A DNA stretch of 64,000 nucleotides from Dichetophora obliterata (Eukaryota > Arthropoda > Insecta > Diptera > Sciomyzidae), in contig OY986437.1 in assembly GCA_963920525.1 (NCBI GenBank), forward strand, positions 97,217,175 to 97,281,174, written 5' to 3'. Below are positions 1 to 11,719 of the stretch, piece by piece. Below the pieces are notes generated by a model. It made no database searches. It saw only the letters and a program-made list of their open reading frames with translations, and was not told the DNA's origin. Every line of letters starts with the position of its first letter. The first letter of the stretch is position 1. The position numbers and the translations under genes are program-made.

Positions 1-317
1 ACTTATTTTTACTTGGTCTTAATTAAGTCAATTACGTTTTTGCTGACAGAAATTCTTTTTGTAAGGTCAAGAAGCAGGCGTGACATATAGAAATCGATGT
101 ATTGACTTCTATTTCAAGTTGAAAATGGGCTAATTTGGATGGAAACCACGCTTTCCTCCCATACAAAGTGATTTTATTAAAACGTAAAAATATATTGAAA
201 CTCCTCTATAAAATCTTAGGCGGCGATTGAGGGTGAAATTTTACGAGTCTCGTAACGCAACTTTTATGTTCAAGTCTACTCACATTTTTGTGTACAAAAG
301 CAATGATACAATTCTTC

Positions 318-470
318 AGGTCTGTTTCCGTACTCGATTCAAGTAACTTGAAGTTGCTTGAAAGCGTTATTTGATAAAATTTTAAAGCTCGAGAGAGTAG
401 AATAACTCGCAAAATGTCACTCTCTTTTCTATTGCAATTACTTGAAGTAAGTACGGAAACACACCTCACA
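318..470. mobile_element. MITE-like inverted repeat
   Basis: The left arm AGGTCTGTTTCCGTACTCGA and the right arm TAAGTACGGAAACACACCT are imperfect reverse complements extending about 35 bp each. The 105-codon open frame across it is a shadow. The flank at about 215-300 resembles sequence near 26660-26740, so both belong to one repeat family. Confidence 0.6.
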
Positions 471-489
471 AAAGAATAAAATATTAAAA

Positions 490-560
490 ATATTTGTTTG
501 TATCCAGTGAGAATTGAACTCATGCACGGAGAGAGTTCGATTCAGATATTGATTAAATTG
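490..560 (-). repeat. Possible tRNA-like box B of a degenerate SINE
   Basis: The minus strand has GAGTTCAATTCTCACTGG, which fits a T-arm with box B (GTTCAATTC). No full cloverleaf is present, so this is at best a tRNA-derived SINE relic. Confidence 0.35.
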
Positions 561-1111
561 CGCCAATAGCGCACATCAGTGATGATATTTGTTTATTTTG
601 GAGGGGACTTTTTTACTCTTCAGAAGGGACTTTTTCCTACGCAAGAGTACTTTTTATTAATATTATTAAATAGCTTTTGTTTTGTCACGAAGGCACATAT
701 GAAAAAATTAATGAAAAATTTTATACTTAATAACTTAACAAATAAACATGCTCGATACATGTAACTGATCCTGATGCAGTGCTGCTCGTGGTACATTCAT
801 TCATCACGGTCAATGCTTCAGACTGGTTTGCTTTGATTGGAGTCGACAATCCAGGAAGCTTTACTAACCATCTGTACTTTTAATAGATTTAAAAACATAA
901 TCATAGTTATTTTTAAAATATATAACTTAGACTTAATGGTACATTGCTATAACAAAAGAACTAACAATACTTTCATCACAGCACTACACGTCCACTACAC
1001 CATATGACGTTGGTAGATATACAGTGGCTCGCAACGTAAGTCGGGCAGGCATTCCTTAGCACTTTCGCATTGGTTTCAGAAATGAGAATGTAAGAAGAAA
1101 TTTATAGTAAA
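561..1111. other. No supported gene
   Basis: AT-rich sequence with only short chance open frames. It ends at the Helitron 3' terminus. Confidence 0.5.
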
Positions 1112-2870
1112 CTAGCGGGCCCGGTGCCTGCTTCGCACGGCAAAACAAAATAAGAAAAGAAACACACTTGTTTTTAATAAAGTTGGTTTTGTTCCTTATT
1201 ATTCAACTTTTAATTCTAGTTTCTTACAATCTTAGACTATGTATCACTTAAACTATCTTAGAGCTCTTTCGTAGACAACATTTTTGGTTTTGCCATGAGT
1301 TGTTGTGTAGATAAAGAGAACTGAAGGCTTGCCAACACGTGAGCACGAAACATATAACTGGCCGTGTGAAAAGCAAGGATATTCTAAATCAATTCCACAT
1401 AATTCCAACGATTGCCCTTGCGCTTTATTTATTGTAATAGCAAATGCAAGACGTATTGGAAACTGTAGTCTTTTGAATTCAAAAGGTAAATCTGATGGAA
1501 TCATTGGAATTCGTGGAATCAATACATCTTCACCTTTAAACTTCCCCTTTAAAATTGTTGCTTCGATCAAATTGTTCATGACCTTTTTAACCGCTAATCT
1601 TGTCCCATTGCATAATCGTGGTTGATTTATATTTCGAAGCATAATAATGGGAGCACCCACTTTCAATTGTAAACGATGAGGTGGAAATCCGGGTAAATCC
1701 AATGAATTCAAAAATTCTGTCGGATAATTAACAGCGTCGTCTTGATTCGTAACCGTGTCAACTGATTGATATGTTACAACCTCGCCAGGAACATGGGTTA
1801 AAATATCTGCATTCATTTGACCAACGTCTTTATTTTTAGCGGCCAGGATAGCTCTTTCAGCTAACCAATTATGATTGCGATAATTTTCTGCAATATTTGG
1901 AAAAACACTTGACACCAATTCTTCTTTTGTCGGTGCAATATTACAAAAGTTATCTGGTAAAGTGATTAAGCCAGTTTCATGATCAACAGCAAGTTGTCCA
2001 TTGCCTATTGCCAACAGTTGTCTTGAAAATGTGTCGGCCGATGTATCGTTTTGAATTTGTACTCGCACATTTGTAGTCAAATTGAGTATTTGTACAATAC
2101 ATGTCTCCATAAATGAGATGACTTTAAACATGCTTTTAATTCATCTGCTGGTGTTGAACGGGGAATCACAGGCAATGTCTGACGAAAATCACCAGCCAAC
2201 AGAATCAAAGCGCCACCAAATATCTGTTGATCATTACTACGCAAGTCTTGCAATGTCCTGTCTAACGCTTCCACTGATTTCTTATGGGCCATTGTACATT
2301 CATTCCACACTATTAGTTTGCATTGTTGCAAGACTTTGCCCATTCCCGAATTTTTGGAAACATTACAGGTGGGATTTTCATTTACATTCATATTCAGTGG
2401 TAATTTAAGTGCAGAATGGGCTGTCCGATCTAATAACGTCGCAGCTATTCCAGATGATGCAAGTGCCAATGCTATGTTGCTCTGTGATCTTATAGTCGCT
2501 AATAGCAAGGAAATCAGAAATGTTTTGCCAGTTCCTCCTGGAGCGTCTAAAAAAAACATTCCTCCAGTTTCGTTTCGTACTGATTCCATTATGGTATCAT
2601 ATGCGTGTCTCTGTTCTGGATTCAATTTATGCAAATTCAAATTTATAAATGTGGTCAACTCATTCAAATCATATTGGTTTTCACGATTTATTTCTTGATT
2701 GAATGCATCATGCATTGGTCGATTTGGAGCTGGCAAACCCAATTGTGTCAATGCTTTATTTGCAATTACCAAACAAATATCTTCAATGATAATCAATGCC
2801 TCATTAAACATTTCAAGTGTAATCATTAAATCGTTATTTCCAAAAATTTTCCCATTTCATATAAAAAAGC
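1112..2870 (-). mobile_element. 5'-truncated Helitron, 3' terminus intact
   Basis: On the minus strand the element ends GCAGGCACCGGGCCCGCTAG followed by T, the classic Helitron 3' end: a short GC-rich hairpin and CTAG next to T. Upstream on the same strand is the Pif1-like helicase relic. The Rep domain and 5' TC terminus are absent from the window, so this is a truncated copy. Confidence 0.85.
1253..2826 (-). pseudogene. Helitron Pif1-like helicase, frameshifted
   Basis: Two overlapping frames (2826-2077 and 2131-1253) together cover the C-terminal helicase of a Rep/Hel protein. Visible motifs in order are LNPEQRHAYDTIM, APGGTGKTF (Walker A), WNECTMAHK (motif II, where the family usually has DE), LAGDFRQTLPVIPRST (motif III), LKVGAPIIMLRNINQPRLCNGT, AITINKAQGQSLE (motif V) and LYVSCSRVGKPSVLF (motif VI). 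The frame breaks just after SSHLWRHV near 2100. The frameshift and the D-to-N change at motif II both predict an inactive enzyme. The family unwinds DNA during rolling-circle transposition. Confidence 0.9.
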
Positions 2871-3380
2871 AAGTGTAATTGTATATGAGTGCGGCAGTAC
2901 TCTAAAATCCATACGAAGGCCTGCTAGCAGCGCTGCCAATGCCTACTGGGATATCGCTCGCAAAATCAGCACCGAATATGTTGTGATTTTTGCCGTTTAT
3001 TCCATTCTCCAATTCGTACAGTAGAGAGAGTGAGAAAAAAGTCACTTCGACTGTATTAGTATACAGCATCCGCAACCACGTGTATGGCACCGCACACCGA
3101 TTCATTTCATAAATTGTATATGTATATACACACAATGAGGAAAAATTGCTACCCAGTGGGCATTTTAGCTAGCGATACGCAAAAGAATGCATGCTAGTAG
3201 TGCTCTTGTTGGCGTCAATATACCTTCCATGATTGCTGCATTCATGAGTGCTTCTGTAAGGCCTACCTTTTGAAGGTTTGGAGTCTTTTCCTGTTATTTT
3301 ATATAAAAAAATTTTTAAAAAATTTTTTAAAAAATTATAAATGATCAGATTAATGAAAAAAAATCAAATCTTAAAGAAAA
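2871..3380. other. No supported gene
   Basis: Mixed sequence with A/T-rich runs near 3300-3400; only short open frames without homology signals. Confidence 0.45.
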
Positions 3381-3389
3381 AACAAAAAA

Positions 3390-3480
3390 AATATTATTTT
3401 TTTTTGTCCGAGTTGGGACGCGAACCCAGGTCTCCGAAATCTAACACATTGCATATCACATTATATGAAAACTTTTATAT
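3390..3480 (-). repeat. tRNA-derived SINE relic (box B)
   Basis: Minus strand reads GGAGACCTGGGTTCGCGTCCC then AACTCGGAC and an A-rich tail. GGGTTCGCGTCCC is a complete T-arm with box B. The tRNA head is incomplete upstream, and A-richness directly after it suits a SINE rather than a gene. Confidence 0.5.
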
Positions 3481-3503
3481 GGAAAACTTCTAAGTCTTTT
3501 CTA

Positions 3504-4075
3504 TTATTTTTGTATGAAGAACGAGGTTTCTTTCGTTCGTTCAGGCGGTCTAAATCCATAGTTAGGTGATGTGAGATTATCCATGCCAGAATCCACAGCT
3601 TTCGTACCTTTCTTGTTCACAGCCTTCTTCGCCGATTCTGGAAGCTTTGACGAAGATTTCACACCGTTTTTTACTTTTGGGGTCTTAGTCTTACCCACCA
3701 TTGAACCAACAGAGTTAAACTGGACCAATCACCGAATTCTTTTTAGAGCCTCTCCCTTAACAACCGAAATATTGGACTTATCCAACTTTCGGGCCTTTAA
3801 ATTACGACGTTCTATCTCTATAGGCTCCTCACCGCCTTTTAGGGCCACCCTTTGGTCGAAAACTACCAGAACTTACACCCACACCTCCTACTTTTTGGCC
3901 CGTACGATTGCTGGATTCTCCCACACCTCGAAGAAATCCGGATCCACATTTACCATAAACTAACACTAAGTTAGTCCCTTTGACACCCATACCAATACCA
4001 ATTAAAGGTTTTCCTAAAGCAGGAACAACCTTGCCTGGACAATTGCCGGGTTCACCTTAAAGCGGCATATTGTAC
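3504..4075 (-). other. Unrecognised coding-like relic, Gly/Lys/Ser-rich
   Basis: The minus strand carries open stretches in shifting frames with higher GC than their surroundings: VGKTKTPKVKNGVKSSSKLP in the 74-codon frame ending at 3504, and GVGESSNRTGQKVGG further upstream, separated by stops. It could be a processed pseudogene or a decayed transposon frame. I do not recognise a family, so no function is proposed. Confidence 0.35.
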
Positions 4076-4412
4076 TCACCCTGCACAAAGTGAAAGGCAT
4101 GCATAAAAATCACTTCAATAAGAACCCTACGCAATTCAGAAACGTAAGTGCGTCAATTAGACCGTGACGCCCTTCACAAAGTGAAAAGTCCAACAGTTTG
4201 AGTCACTACAATCAACAGTTCAAAAGTCATTGAAGTACCAGTTAAAAAAATCACTGGAGTAACAGTGTGACAAGCATTGGAATAAATCGAAACCGAAAAT
4301 ATGTAATCATTTAATAGTACGAAATATAATGGAAGAAGAGGATAAAAAGTAGTCAAATGAAATGAATTGTCAAATGTTGCTTGCTGTCACATCGTTGTCG
4401 TGTAACCACTTA

Positions 4413-4924
4413 AGGCCGCTTTACATTATCCTACTGTGTGTTAGCACATGTCAAAATTTTCATGTGTGATAGAATGTGAGATGGTGTAAACAACGGAAAG
4501 CAATGCGTGTTCGTGTCTGTTCTGATTTTTTTGGCATGTCGTACCACATATTATTTTTTGGTTTGTTTCTAATTTCATCACACATTCTATCCCACCAGAG
4601 ATGCATTTTACCTTACTTGAAATTTATTATTTAAGTGAGAAAATTTTAAACTCGTAATGTATTTTCAAATGGAATAACAGAAGGAAGCAGTTTTACAGCT
4701 TATTGAACTTAGTAGAGGCTTTACTCAAATTCTTTACTCAAATTTTCACGTTTTAGTATAGTGTATAGTGTAAAGTATAAAAATGTGGTGCGACTCTGCG
4801 AGATAATTTAAAACTGAAAAATTAATTTCTTCATACAAAAATTAAAAATGACAGCATGATGAAATTCAATAATACTTTCTATCTCACATGTCGTAACACA
4901 CAGAAGGACAATATAAAGTAGCCT
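4413..4924. mobile_element. Harbinger-like MITE with TTA target duplication
   Basis: A 512-bp element with long terminal inverted repeats: AGGCCGCTTTACATTATCCT at the left, and AGGCTACTTTATATTGTCCT as the reverse complement of the right. TTA flanks both ends (4410-4412, 4925-4927). A 3-bp TWA duplication is typical of PIF/Harbinger insertion. No transposase. Confidence 0.8.
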
Positions 4925-5023
4925 TTAACGATCAAAGTATGAAAAAGAGTAAGAAGAATTCATTGCATGCCGAGCAAGCGAGCATCGTGTAATATGGAAA
5001 CTCTCGCAACACAAACGCGTGAA

Positions 5024-5332
5024 CATGGTATAATTATTTGATAAGGTAGTAGCGTAGACTTTCTTTTTTCACACGAGCGGCGATGGGTAATTGTCAAAAT
5101 TCATGCAAGTAATAAAAGAAATGTGAAAAAATAAGCAACGACAACAAAGCTAGTCAATCGCAGCAAACTAAAAACATTCCAATAAACTTCGCGAACAAAT
5201 TTAATCAATCAAAGAAAAGTTAAAAAAGCTAATCAACAGCAGCAAACTACAACTCCTTTAGCTGTTTTTGACAACTACCAATCGCCAAAAAACTGTCACG
5301 GCTACCTTGTCAAATAATTATACCATGCGCGT
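5024..5332. mobile_element. MITE with about 27-bp terminal inverted repeats
   Basis: CATGGTATAATTATTTGATA at the left is matched by TTGTCAAATAATTATACCATG at the right, in inverse orientation. The interior has direct AGCAAACTA repeats and no coding signal. Confidence 0.65.
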
Positions 5333-5346
5333 GAAAAGAAAACGAT

Positions 5347-5728
5347 TGACCTGTCTACACTAGCCTCACTCAACCGACTCACTTTGATGTCTGTAGAAGA
5401 GATGAGGAAGTGGGAAGGTGAATGTACCGTGAGGCAAGAGTTTCAAAAACTTGAAAAATTTAGCGACTCACTTTGATTTGACATTTGTCATTTTTATTGT
5501 TTTTTTCGTTTATGTGCTAAACGCTGCCGGTTTTGCAGTGCTATACAAAGCTACGAAGCATACACTCAAGCTAACACACATTTGTTATTGCTTTAAAATG
5601 TTTTATTATAAAAACAGCACAAAAGCAAATGCAGACTCAAAGTGAGGTAAGTTATGTGTGTGAACATTTAACAACTTTTTCATGGTAAAGTGAGTCGGTT
5701 GAGTGAGGCCAGTGTAGACAGGCTCATT
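5347..5728. mobile_element. MITE sharing its interior with 63.3-63.6 kb
   Basis: The ends CCTGTCTACACTAGCCTCAC and GTGAGGCCAGTGTAGACAGG are inverted copies, with the repeat extending about 40 bp. The interior (ACCGTGAGGCAAGAGTTTCA onward, 5425-5640) recurs near 63360, so the family has at least two copies in the window. The 64-codon frame inside is not supported as a gene. Confidence 0.7.
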
Positions 5729-6213
5729 AAAAGTGCCTCTACACTCTATGTTTATTACAGATGACATGTCAAAGAAATTAGATACCGAATTTCATCTGTG
5801 TCAAAATTATGTTTTTGTCAGACAGTTTTTTTTTGTCTCCATACTATCTGACACGTCATTTGAAAATAAAAAACAGCTTTTGAAATTTTTTCTTAGCCTT
5901 GTGAACCTCTAAAGTGTCCTCCTTTGGCCATTCAAACTAAGAATAAATTCATTATAAATCAATTTATTGAATATATATCTTAAAATTTACCTTTTCTTCC
6001 ATTTTCACAAAAAAAATTATCAAATTGACATTTTGTACAAATGGGAAAACACACGAAATTAGAGACGTTTCTAATTCAAAAATTTACAGACGCAAATACA
6101 AACGACATTTCAAAACCACAGTTTCATATGTTCCACACTATCTGCAGCTAAAAATCATTTGTAATTTTTGATATGTCATATATATGAAACATATAGTGTA
6201 GGGGCACTTTAAG
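5729..6213. mobile_element. MITE with 24-bp terminal inverted repeats
   Basis: The left end AAAGTGCCTCTACACTCTAT and the right end ATATAGTGTAGGGGCACTTT are inverse copies. It is immediately next to the preceding MITE. No coding content. Confidence 0.7.
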
Positions 6214-6225
6214 CAATGCGTGGCA

Positions 6226-7200
6226 CATGGCAGAATAATGAGGTAGGGTAATGGTCCAGTTAGCCTCGCATGGCACAGCAGCGCATGCAACGCAGATAAG
6301 CAGCTAGCACACAGCTAAATAAATGGTGATTATGCAAAGCATAGTCACATGGTCAAAATAAAACAATAAAAAAGAAGAATACAACGATTTTATTTTAATA
6401 AATTAACCGCACTTGATCACACAATTTTACAACTTCACATCTGTTTTGCCAAAACGTCAAATACATAGAAGAATACACAGATATTAAAATGAAATAGATC
6501 TTCCATGTTTATCTATGTAGTCAGAGATGCATTTCTGTTTTTATCTGAGCATTGCCATGCGTTGCCATGTTGTGCATAATCAGATACACACAAATCTTAT
6601 TAAACAGATTTCGATGTGACGCTTGTTAAGGCCATGCACTGCTATGCCATGCGAGGCTAACTGGACCATAAGTAGCTTTGACAAGACCTATTGTTAATGT
6701 CAAAATCATAAAATATAGTGCTGCCATATCGCAAATTAAAATCCAATGAAAAATCCATACTTTGTCTTAGCGTTTCTGATAAAATCCTTTACTAACAATA
6801 CTTCAAATCGTGGAAGTACAAGTTTTTTGCTTTAGGCAAGCTTGAAGCGGACTTATTCTGTGAAATATTTTTGTATGTTATAATCCAGCTGGAGCCTTCC
6901 ACTTTAAATTTATTCTTGGTTATAAGCGCGTGTAATTGTGATTTTCATAGAGAATTTTGTGTGAAGTTACGTATATTTTAATAACTTTTAAAATTATAAA
7001 CATGACAAAAAAAAATTAAACAATTTGTCAGACAACGTGGAATAAAGACATGTTATCTTATTTACCCTTCATAAAATTCCTTTTCCAAGTGTTTATCCCA
7101 GAAATAACATTAACAAAGAAAACTGGCATCTCTAAAACCCACTTTGACATTAACGAGAGGTCTTGTCAAAGCTACTTACCCTACCTTATTATTCGCCATG
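6226..7200. mobile_element. hAT-like MITE, copy 1, interrupted by another MITE
   Basis: The ends CATGGCAGAATAATGAGGTA and TACCTTATTATTCGCCATG are inverted. The flanks GCGTGGCA (6218-6225) and GCGTAGCA (7201-7208) match at seven of eight bases, an 8-bp target duplication of hAT type. A second copy without the interruption is at 25176-25706. Confidence 0.82.
6252..6668. mobile_element. Harbinger-like MITE (TAA duplication) nested in hAT-like MITE
   Basis: A 417-bp element with ends TGGTCCAGTTAGCCTCGCAT and ATGCGAGGCTAACTGGACCA, nearly perfect inverse copies. TAA occurs on both sides (6249-6251, 6669-6671). The empty site GAGGTAGGGTAAGTAGC is preserved at 25190. A second copy is at 61169-61575. 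Confidence 0.88.
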
Positions 7201-7242
7201 GCGTAGCATCTTGGATGATTTCTTAAAAAATTTAACACTTTA

Positions 7243-7380
7243 AGGCGGATTCACTAATCACTTTCAGCAAGTTTCTACTCAATGAGAGAGTAACAAAAAC
7301 TTGCTGCACGCTCTTTGACTTGATTAAAATAATTTAAATTTTTGCAGAAAACTTGCTGAAGGTGATCAGTGAGTCCCGCT
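7243..7380. mobile_element. Small Harbinger-like MITE (TTA duplication)
   Basis: 138 bp. The ends AGGCGGATTCACTAATCAC and GTGATCAGTGAGTCCCGCT are inverse copies, flanked by TTA on both sides. The same family is found inside the Helitron at 35045-35167. Confidence 0.75.
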
Positions 7381-7860
7381 TTAATTAAATATATTTATTA
7401 TTAAAATTTCGAAAGAAAAAAACCCCCTTTTACTTGCTGTAGCACTAATATGATAATATAGAACTTTTTTCATTAAAATAGGCCCAGTCCTTTTGGATTC
7501 AAATGGTAAATGTAAATTTGCATTTAAATTTTATGCAAAAGTATAGATGCTTTCAATGTTCAGCATATGCTTTTAGTTAATTCGCCATCACATGTCTTTA
7601 ATATCTGGTGCTTAATAAACACTAAAGCTATGCCGAAAACAAGTATTTTGACACGATATCTTCCATCTTCGGTTTTATCAGAAAAATAGTTCCTTTCCTG
7701 ATGGTTTTTTTTCTCAGATAGTCTACGACTCTTGTTGATACAATATCTGGCCATTATGACTCAAGGCTCACATAGACCATTTCAGGTCCTTAGTGGTACC
7801 GGTAGCGAAAAAAAGGAACCTTTGTGTTTTTGTGTTAAAAGTCTTTAAAGATTTGCGTTG
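7381..7860. other. No supported gene
   Basis: AT-rich. The 64-codon minus-strand frame at 7560-7754 has no recognisable family. The downstream part likely includes the 3' UTR of the LOA-like fragment. Confidence 0.4.
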
Positions 7861-7869
7861 AATTCGCAA

Positions 7870-9485
7870 ACCTTAGGAGGGATTAAAGAGACACCCTGGC
7901 TACATCTTTAAGTGACGGGAATGTCGATGAGCCTAGGTATTTTGGTCTCGATCTAAGTAGGGCGGGGCATATGCATAGTAGGTGCTCCAGGGTCTCCACT
8001 GTGCCCGGTTCCTTGCACTTCCTGCAGTTGTCATCCGTGGTGATGCCAAGCTTCCTCGCGTGGGCTGCCGTCATGCAGTGACCAGTGAGTATGCCCACTA
8101 GTGTCCTGCAATCTTTGCGCGGGCGTGCCAAGATGTACAGAGTTCGTTTTTCGCATTGTGCATTGCACATGATTTTCGAGAACTCTCGTAAGTCGTATCT
8201 CTCCATCTACGATTCACTGCTAGTGTGGCTCTTCTTTCAAGGTTCCTGTACAACTCTTGTAGCGGAGTAAGTACATGTTCTGCGAGTTCTGATTCCAGCC
8301 CGGCGCCTTCCTTTGCTAAACCATCTGCCATCTCGTTTTCCTCAATGCCCTGGTGGCTAGGGACCCAGTAGATGCGCACTCTCTTTGAAGCGCATAGTGT
8401 ATCTAGTGCATTCTGCCAGCCAAGACACTTTTGGACTTGATGCTAGCGGAGCGCATGGATTTGATCGCCGCTTGACTGTCAACGAAAATGTTGATGTAAG
8501 AGTGTTGTGTGTCCATGCTGAGGGCTATCTCAGCAGCCTTCCTTATGGCAAATATTTCCGCCTGGAAGATACTGCAGTGGTTCGGCAGTTTATATGGCTG
8601 CCTTATATTAGGCTCTGCACAATACACAGCCATACCTACCCCCGTAGGCATTTTGGAGCCGTCTGTAAATATGTTGACCGCCTGCTGTGCTTGTTCTATA
8701 CCTTTGCACCAGCCATTTGGTCCCAGAAGAGTTCGTGCTTTGGAATTGACTATCGTGCGAGGCACCATGTAGTCCGTGCTACTAAGTAGATCCTTTCCGA
8801 TTGTTCAATGTCCAAAATTTTGAATGTGCATGTTGCCTGCCGCCGTAAGGCGTTGTGCCGTTTTTCCGGCTATTAGTTTTGCGTGTATGTCCAGGGGGTC
8901 TATACTTAGAATGGTTTCAAGCGCTTTAGTTGGATTTGAGTTCAGTGCCCCGTGATGCATAGCGCTGCCTGCCGCTGAGTTTTCTCCAAGTGCCTGAGGA
9001 ATGTTGATTTGTTCACAGCCGGCCACCACACAATAATCCCATAGAGTAGAATAGGACGCACTATCTCAGGTACTGCCTCAGGTACTGCCTAGCATCTTCT
9101 TGGATGTGTAAAGCGCAATGGTGGATTTCTTCACCCTTTATTCTACGTTGGTTTTTCATGACAGCTTGCTGTCCAGGAGGACTCCTAGATATTTTGTGTG
9201 AGTTTTCGGTATGAGACGCATATCGTTCAATTTCGGTGGTATCCACTGTGGTATCTTGTACCTTTTCGTGAACAGAACCAGATCCGTTTTCTCTGCATTA
9301 ATACTAAGACCGACTGAATTTGACCATTTAAGTATATCTTTGAGTGTGCTCTCCATTATGGAGCTTACTGTTAATAGACATTTCCCTACTATAATTATGC
9401 TTACGTCGTCTGCATAGGCAGTTATCCTCGGGGCTCTACCTGCGAACTTTTCGAGTAGTTCATTAACTACAAGATTCCATGTGCA
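7870..9485 (-). mobile_element. 5'-truncated LOA-like non-LTR retrotransposon
   Basis: The minus strand preserves the 3' half of the second open frame. In order from high coordinates: ITAYADDVSIII (reverse transcriptase active site), SINAEKTDLVLFTKRY, HTKYLGVLLDSKLS, an RNase H domain (NIFTDGSKM, CSIFQAEIFAIRKAAEIA, FVDSQAAIKSM, WVPSHQGIEENEMADGLAKEG) and a zinc knuckle (CRKCKEPGTVETLEHLLCIC). The RNase H plus CCHC end is characteristic of I/LOA/R1-type elements. The frame is split into several pieces and the 5' part is cut at about 9485, usual for abortive target-primed reverse transcription. Confidence 0.88.
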
Positions 9486-10420
9486 AAACCATGAACAAAA
9501 ATATTGGTTTGTTAAATTATATTGTAAATAAATATAATTATTTTAACTATTAACTATTTTATCTCTCTCTTAATAAAACAAATTTTGTATAATAAGTTTA
9601 TGTATATAAATATAATGTAGTTGCATCATTTAAAATACTTAACACGGATAAAAAAATCCTTATTTTATTGCAAATAATTTTATGAAAAACTCATGGCTTG
9701 GAACATTACTAATCCATTATATTAGATAAGCTTCCGAGAAAAATTACTAAATTCTGAGATGATTTGACGACGTAGACGAAAGGATGAGTTGCTCTGAAGT
9801 GATGACGTTTCCTGAAGAATTGTGAGGAAGTAGGCATAATTTTCATAACTAAAAATGCAAAAATAAAATTTAATTTATTTTAATGTGTTTAATATTAATA
9901 AAAAGTTAGAATACCCGATTGTTTCAGTTCAACATGCACCTGAAAAATATAACTTCCAATATTCTTTAATGTCCAGAGTAATATAAAAATTTACCCACAA
10001 ATATGTAAAAAATTTATAGTTATATCAAACCTTTAAGCAATAAGTCCTTGTACTTGCGTTTACGGGAAGGCGGGAACTCTGGCTTAAATTAGGAGCGATA
10101 ATGTATATTCGAAGAAAGTTTTTGGTTACTTGATTTTGCATTGAATCATTTACAATTACGTTAATACTAGTATTTTCTATAGGATAATTGATAATTTTGA
10201 AATCAGTTTGTTATAAATTGAAAAGTTTTAACACAAACATGAGAAATAATATGAATAAAGTAATAAAATATCGGCGCTGTTCATAATTGACACAAAAAAT
10301 TAGCGCAGAGGACATGCAAATCAAAGCCACGCGCATTATTGCCACTAACCCATATTTCGTGAAAAAAATGAACACATTTATGTGAATAAATTGGTGTGAC
10401 ACAATAGCTTGGGGGAAATA
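9486..10420. other. No supported gene
   Basis: Strongly AT-rich sequence without coding or repeat structure that I can defend. Confidence 0.4.
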
Positions 10421-10424
10421 ATGA

Positions 10425-10800
10425 ACGTGTCAGTAATTCATACTGTCAACTCCAGCTAAGACCATATGAATTATTAGCACGCATTGTTGTCATTAATTTA
10501 TAGTGGCGGTAATGAAAAAAATGTTTAATGTGTGGGCATTTTTGTCACCAATATATTATGGCGTTAATTCACATAACTATGTGCACTGCCACCAATTTAT
10601 TGTGGCGTTAATTCCCATGACTGTGTGCATTTTTGCCTTGCTAAATTGGTGGCAGTAATGCACGTAAGTAATCAGAAATTGACTGGTGGCAATAAAGCAC
10701 ACGAGGGCTAAACGTTCATACATGAATTAATATTTGAAGTAACGTCACCACAAATTGAAATTGCCACCACAAATTGACTGGTGGCAATAATGCACGTTGC
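10425..10800. repeat. Cluster of short inverted and direct repeats
   Basis: Variants of TGGTGGCAATAATGCAC and AATTTATTGTGGCGTTAATTC recur at least seven times in both orientations. This suggests a decayed foldback or MITE array. It lies beyond the last serpin exon on the transcribed strand. Confidence 0.5.
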
Positions 10801-11330
10801 AATAATTTTCACACTAATCATAAAATGATTATAATAGTTGTAAATTAAGCGTAAATTAAATAATAGTTTGTCAATACCTCTTAAGTTTAGTCTAACCAAA
10901 AAATTAAAATATTTTTGTAAGATAAATAAGTGTAATTTTGGATCAAAAAAACAATTAATCTATTTTATCAATATAATTTTTATATAAGTACTGAGAAAAG
11001 AACACAGAATAAATTTTTTATACAGTTACAGGGTCATGCCCATAAGTGCCGATTTTATTTATATATACATAGCGTAACAAAGTAAAATTTTTATAACATG
11101 TTAAATGCAACGATATTAACATACAAAATTACATTATATAGGTGTACATATTGCATTATGAACTAATTTTTGTATTTATTTCGTTTATAAAGCCTCATGC
11201 ATCCACGTGTAAAATATTAAAATAAAAAAATTAAAAAGTTATAAATGATAAATATTTTAATATATAGTACAAGTTTAAGATAACTATTCCTTTAAGATAT
11301 TTCTTTTGTTATTAAATTCTTAACTTAAAT

Positions 11331-11464
11331 CTAGGTAAGTTTTAGAAAATTTCCGGCAAAGAGGATTAAATTTGACCTTGCTTTAATGACATAAAAAAAT
11401 GGCTTGTTAGCATTAAAGTAACTCAGTGGTTTTGGTAGTTTTCTGGTCTTAGAAACTACAACAG
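11331..11464 (-). CDS. Spn42Da: Serpin alternative terminal exon D': Lys/Arg-rich loop
   Basis: Acceptor ATCTTACAG in phase 1 opens AVVVSKTRKLPKPLSYF, then NANKPFFYVIKARSNLILF, ending KLT and TAG after 134 nt. Arg at loop position 8 matches the register of the furin exon (P1 Arg), so a trypsin- or convertase-like target is plausible. It is the last exon of the array seen in this window. An AATAAA lies roughly 155 nt beyond the stop. Its partner exon C' in the same duplicated unit has lost its acceptor, so only one of the two copied exons appears usable here. Confidence 0.87.
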
Positions 11465-11648
11465 CTGTAAGATAATGTTTTTTATGAGTATAATTATTTA
11501 ATAATTGAATAAATTGATTGTAGTATAAAAATGTATAGATAAATAGAAATGAATAGAAGAGCATTTTAAGGGAAAAAACATATTTAGAAATAGAGATACT
11601 TAATTAGTGACTGAAATAGTAAGAATTTAGAAACTTCGTTAAAACCAA

Positions 11649-11663
11649 TATATATATATATAT

Positions 11664-11704
<41 letters not shown>
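11649..11704. repeat. AT dinucleotide microsatellite
   Basis: A run of ATATAT with one interruption (TATACAATAT). It lies directly downstream of the dead exon C' in transcript sense. The equivalent place in the other duplicated unit holds GGTATGGA repeats (13148-13200). Confidence 0.85.
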
Positions 11705-11705
<1 letters not shown>

Positions 11706-11719
11706 AAGATAGTCAGAGA

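Noticed and set aside
3430..3460. A possible functional tRNA gene from the GGGTTCGCGTCCC T-arm
   Set aside because: No acceptor stem or D-arm at the right distance; SINE relic is the better reading.
10425..10800. A CRISPR-like array from recurring TGGTGGCAATAATGCAC words
   Set aside because: Units vary, occur in both orientations and have no regular spacers; the host is a eukaryote.
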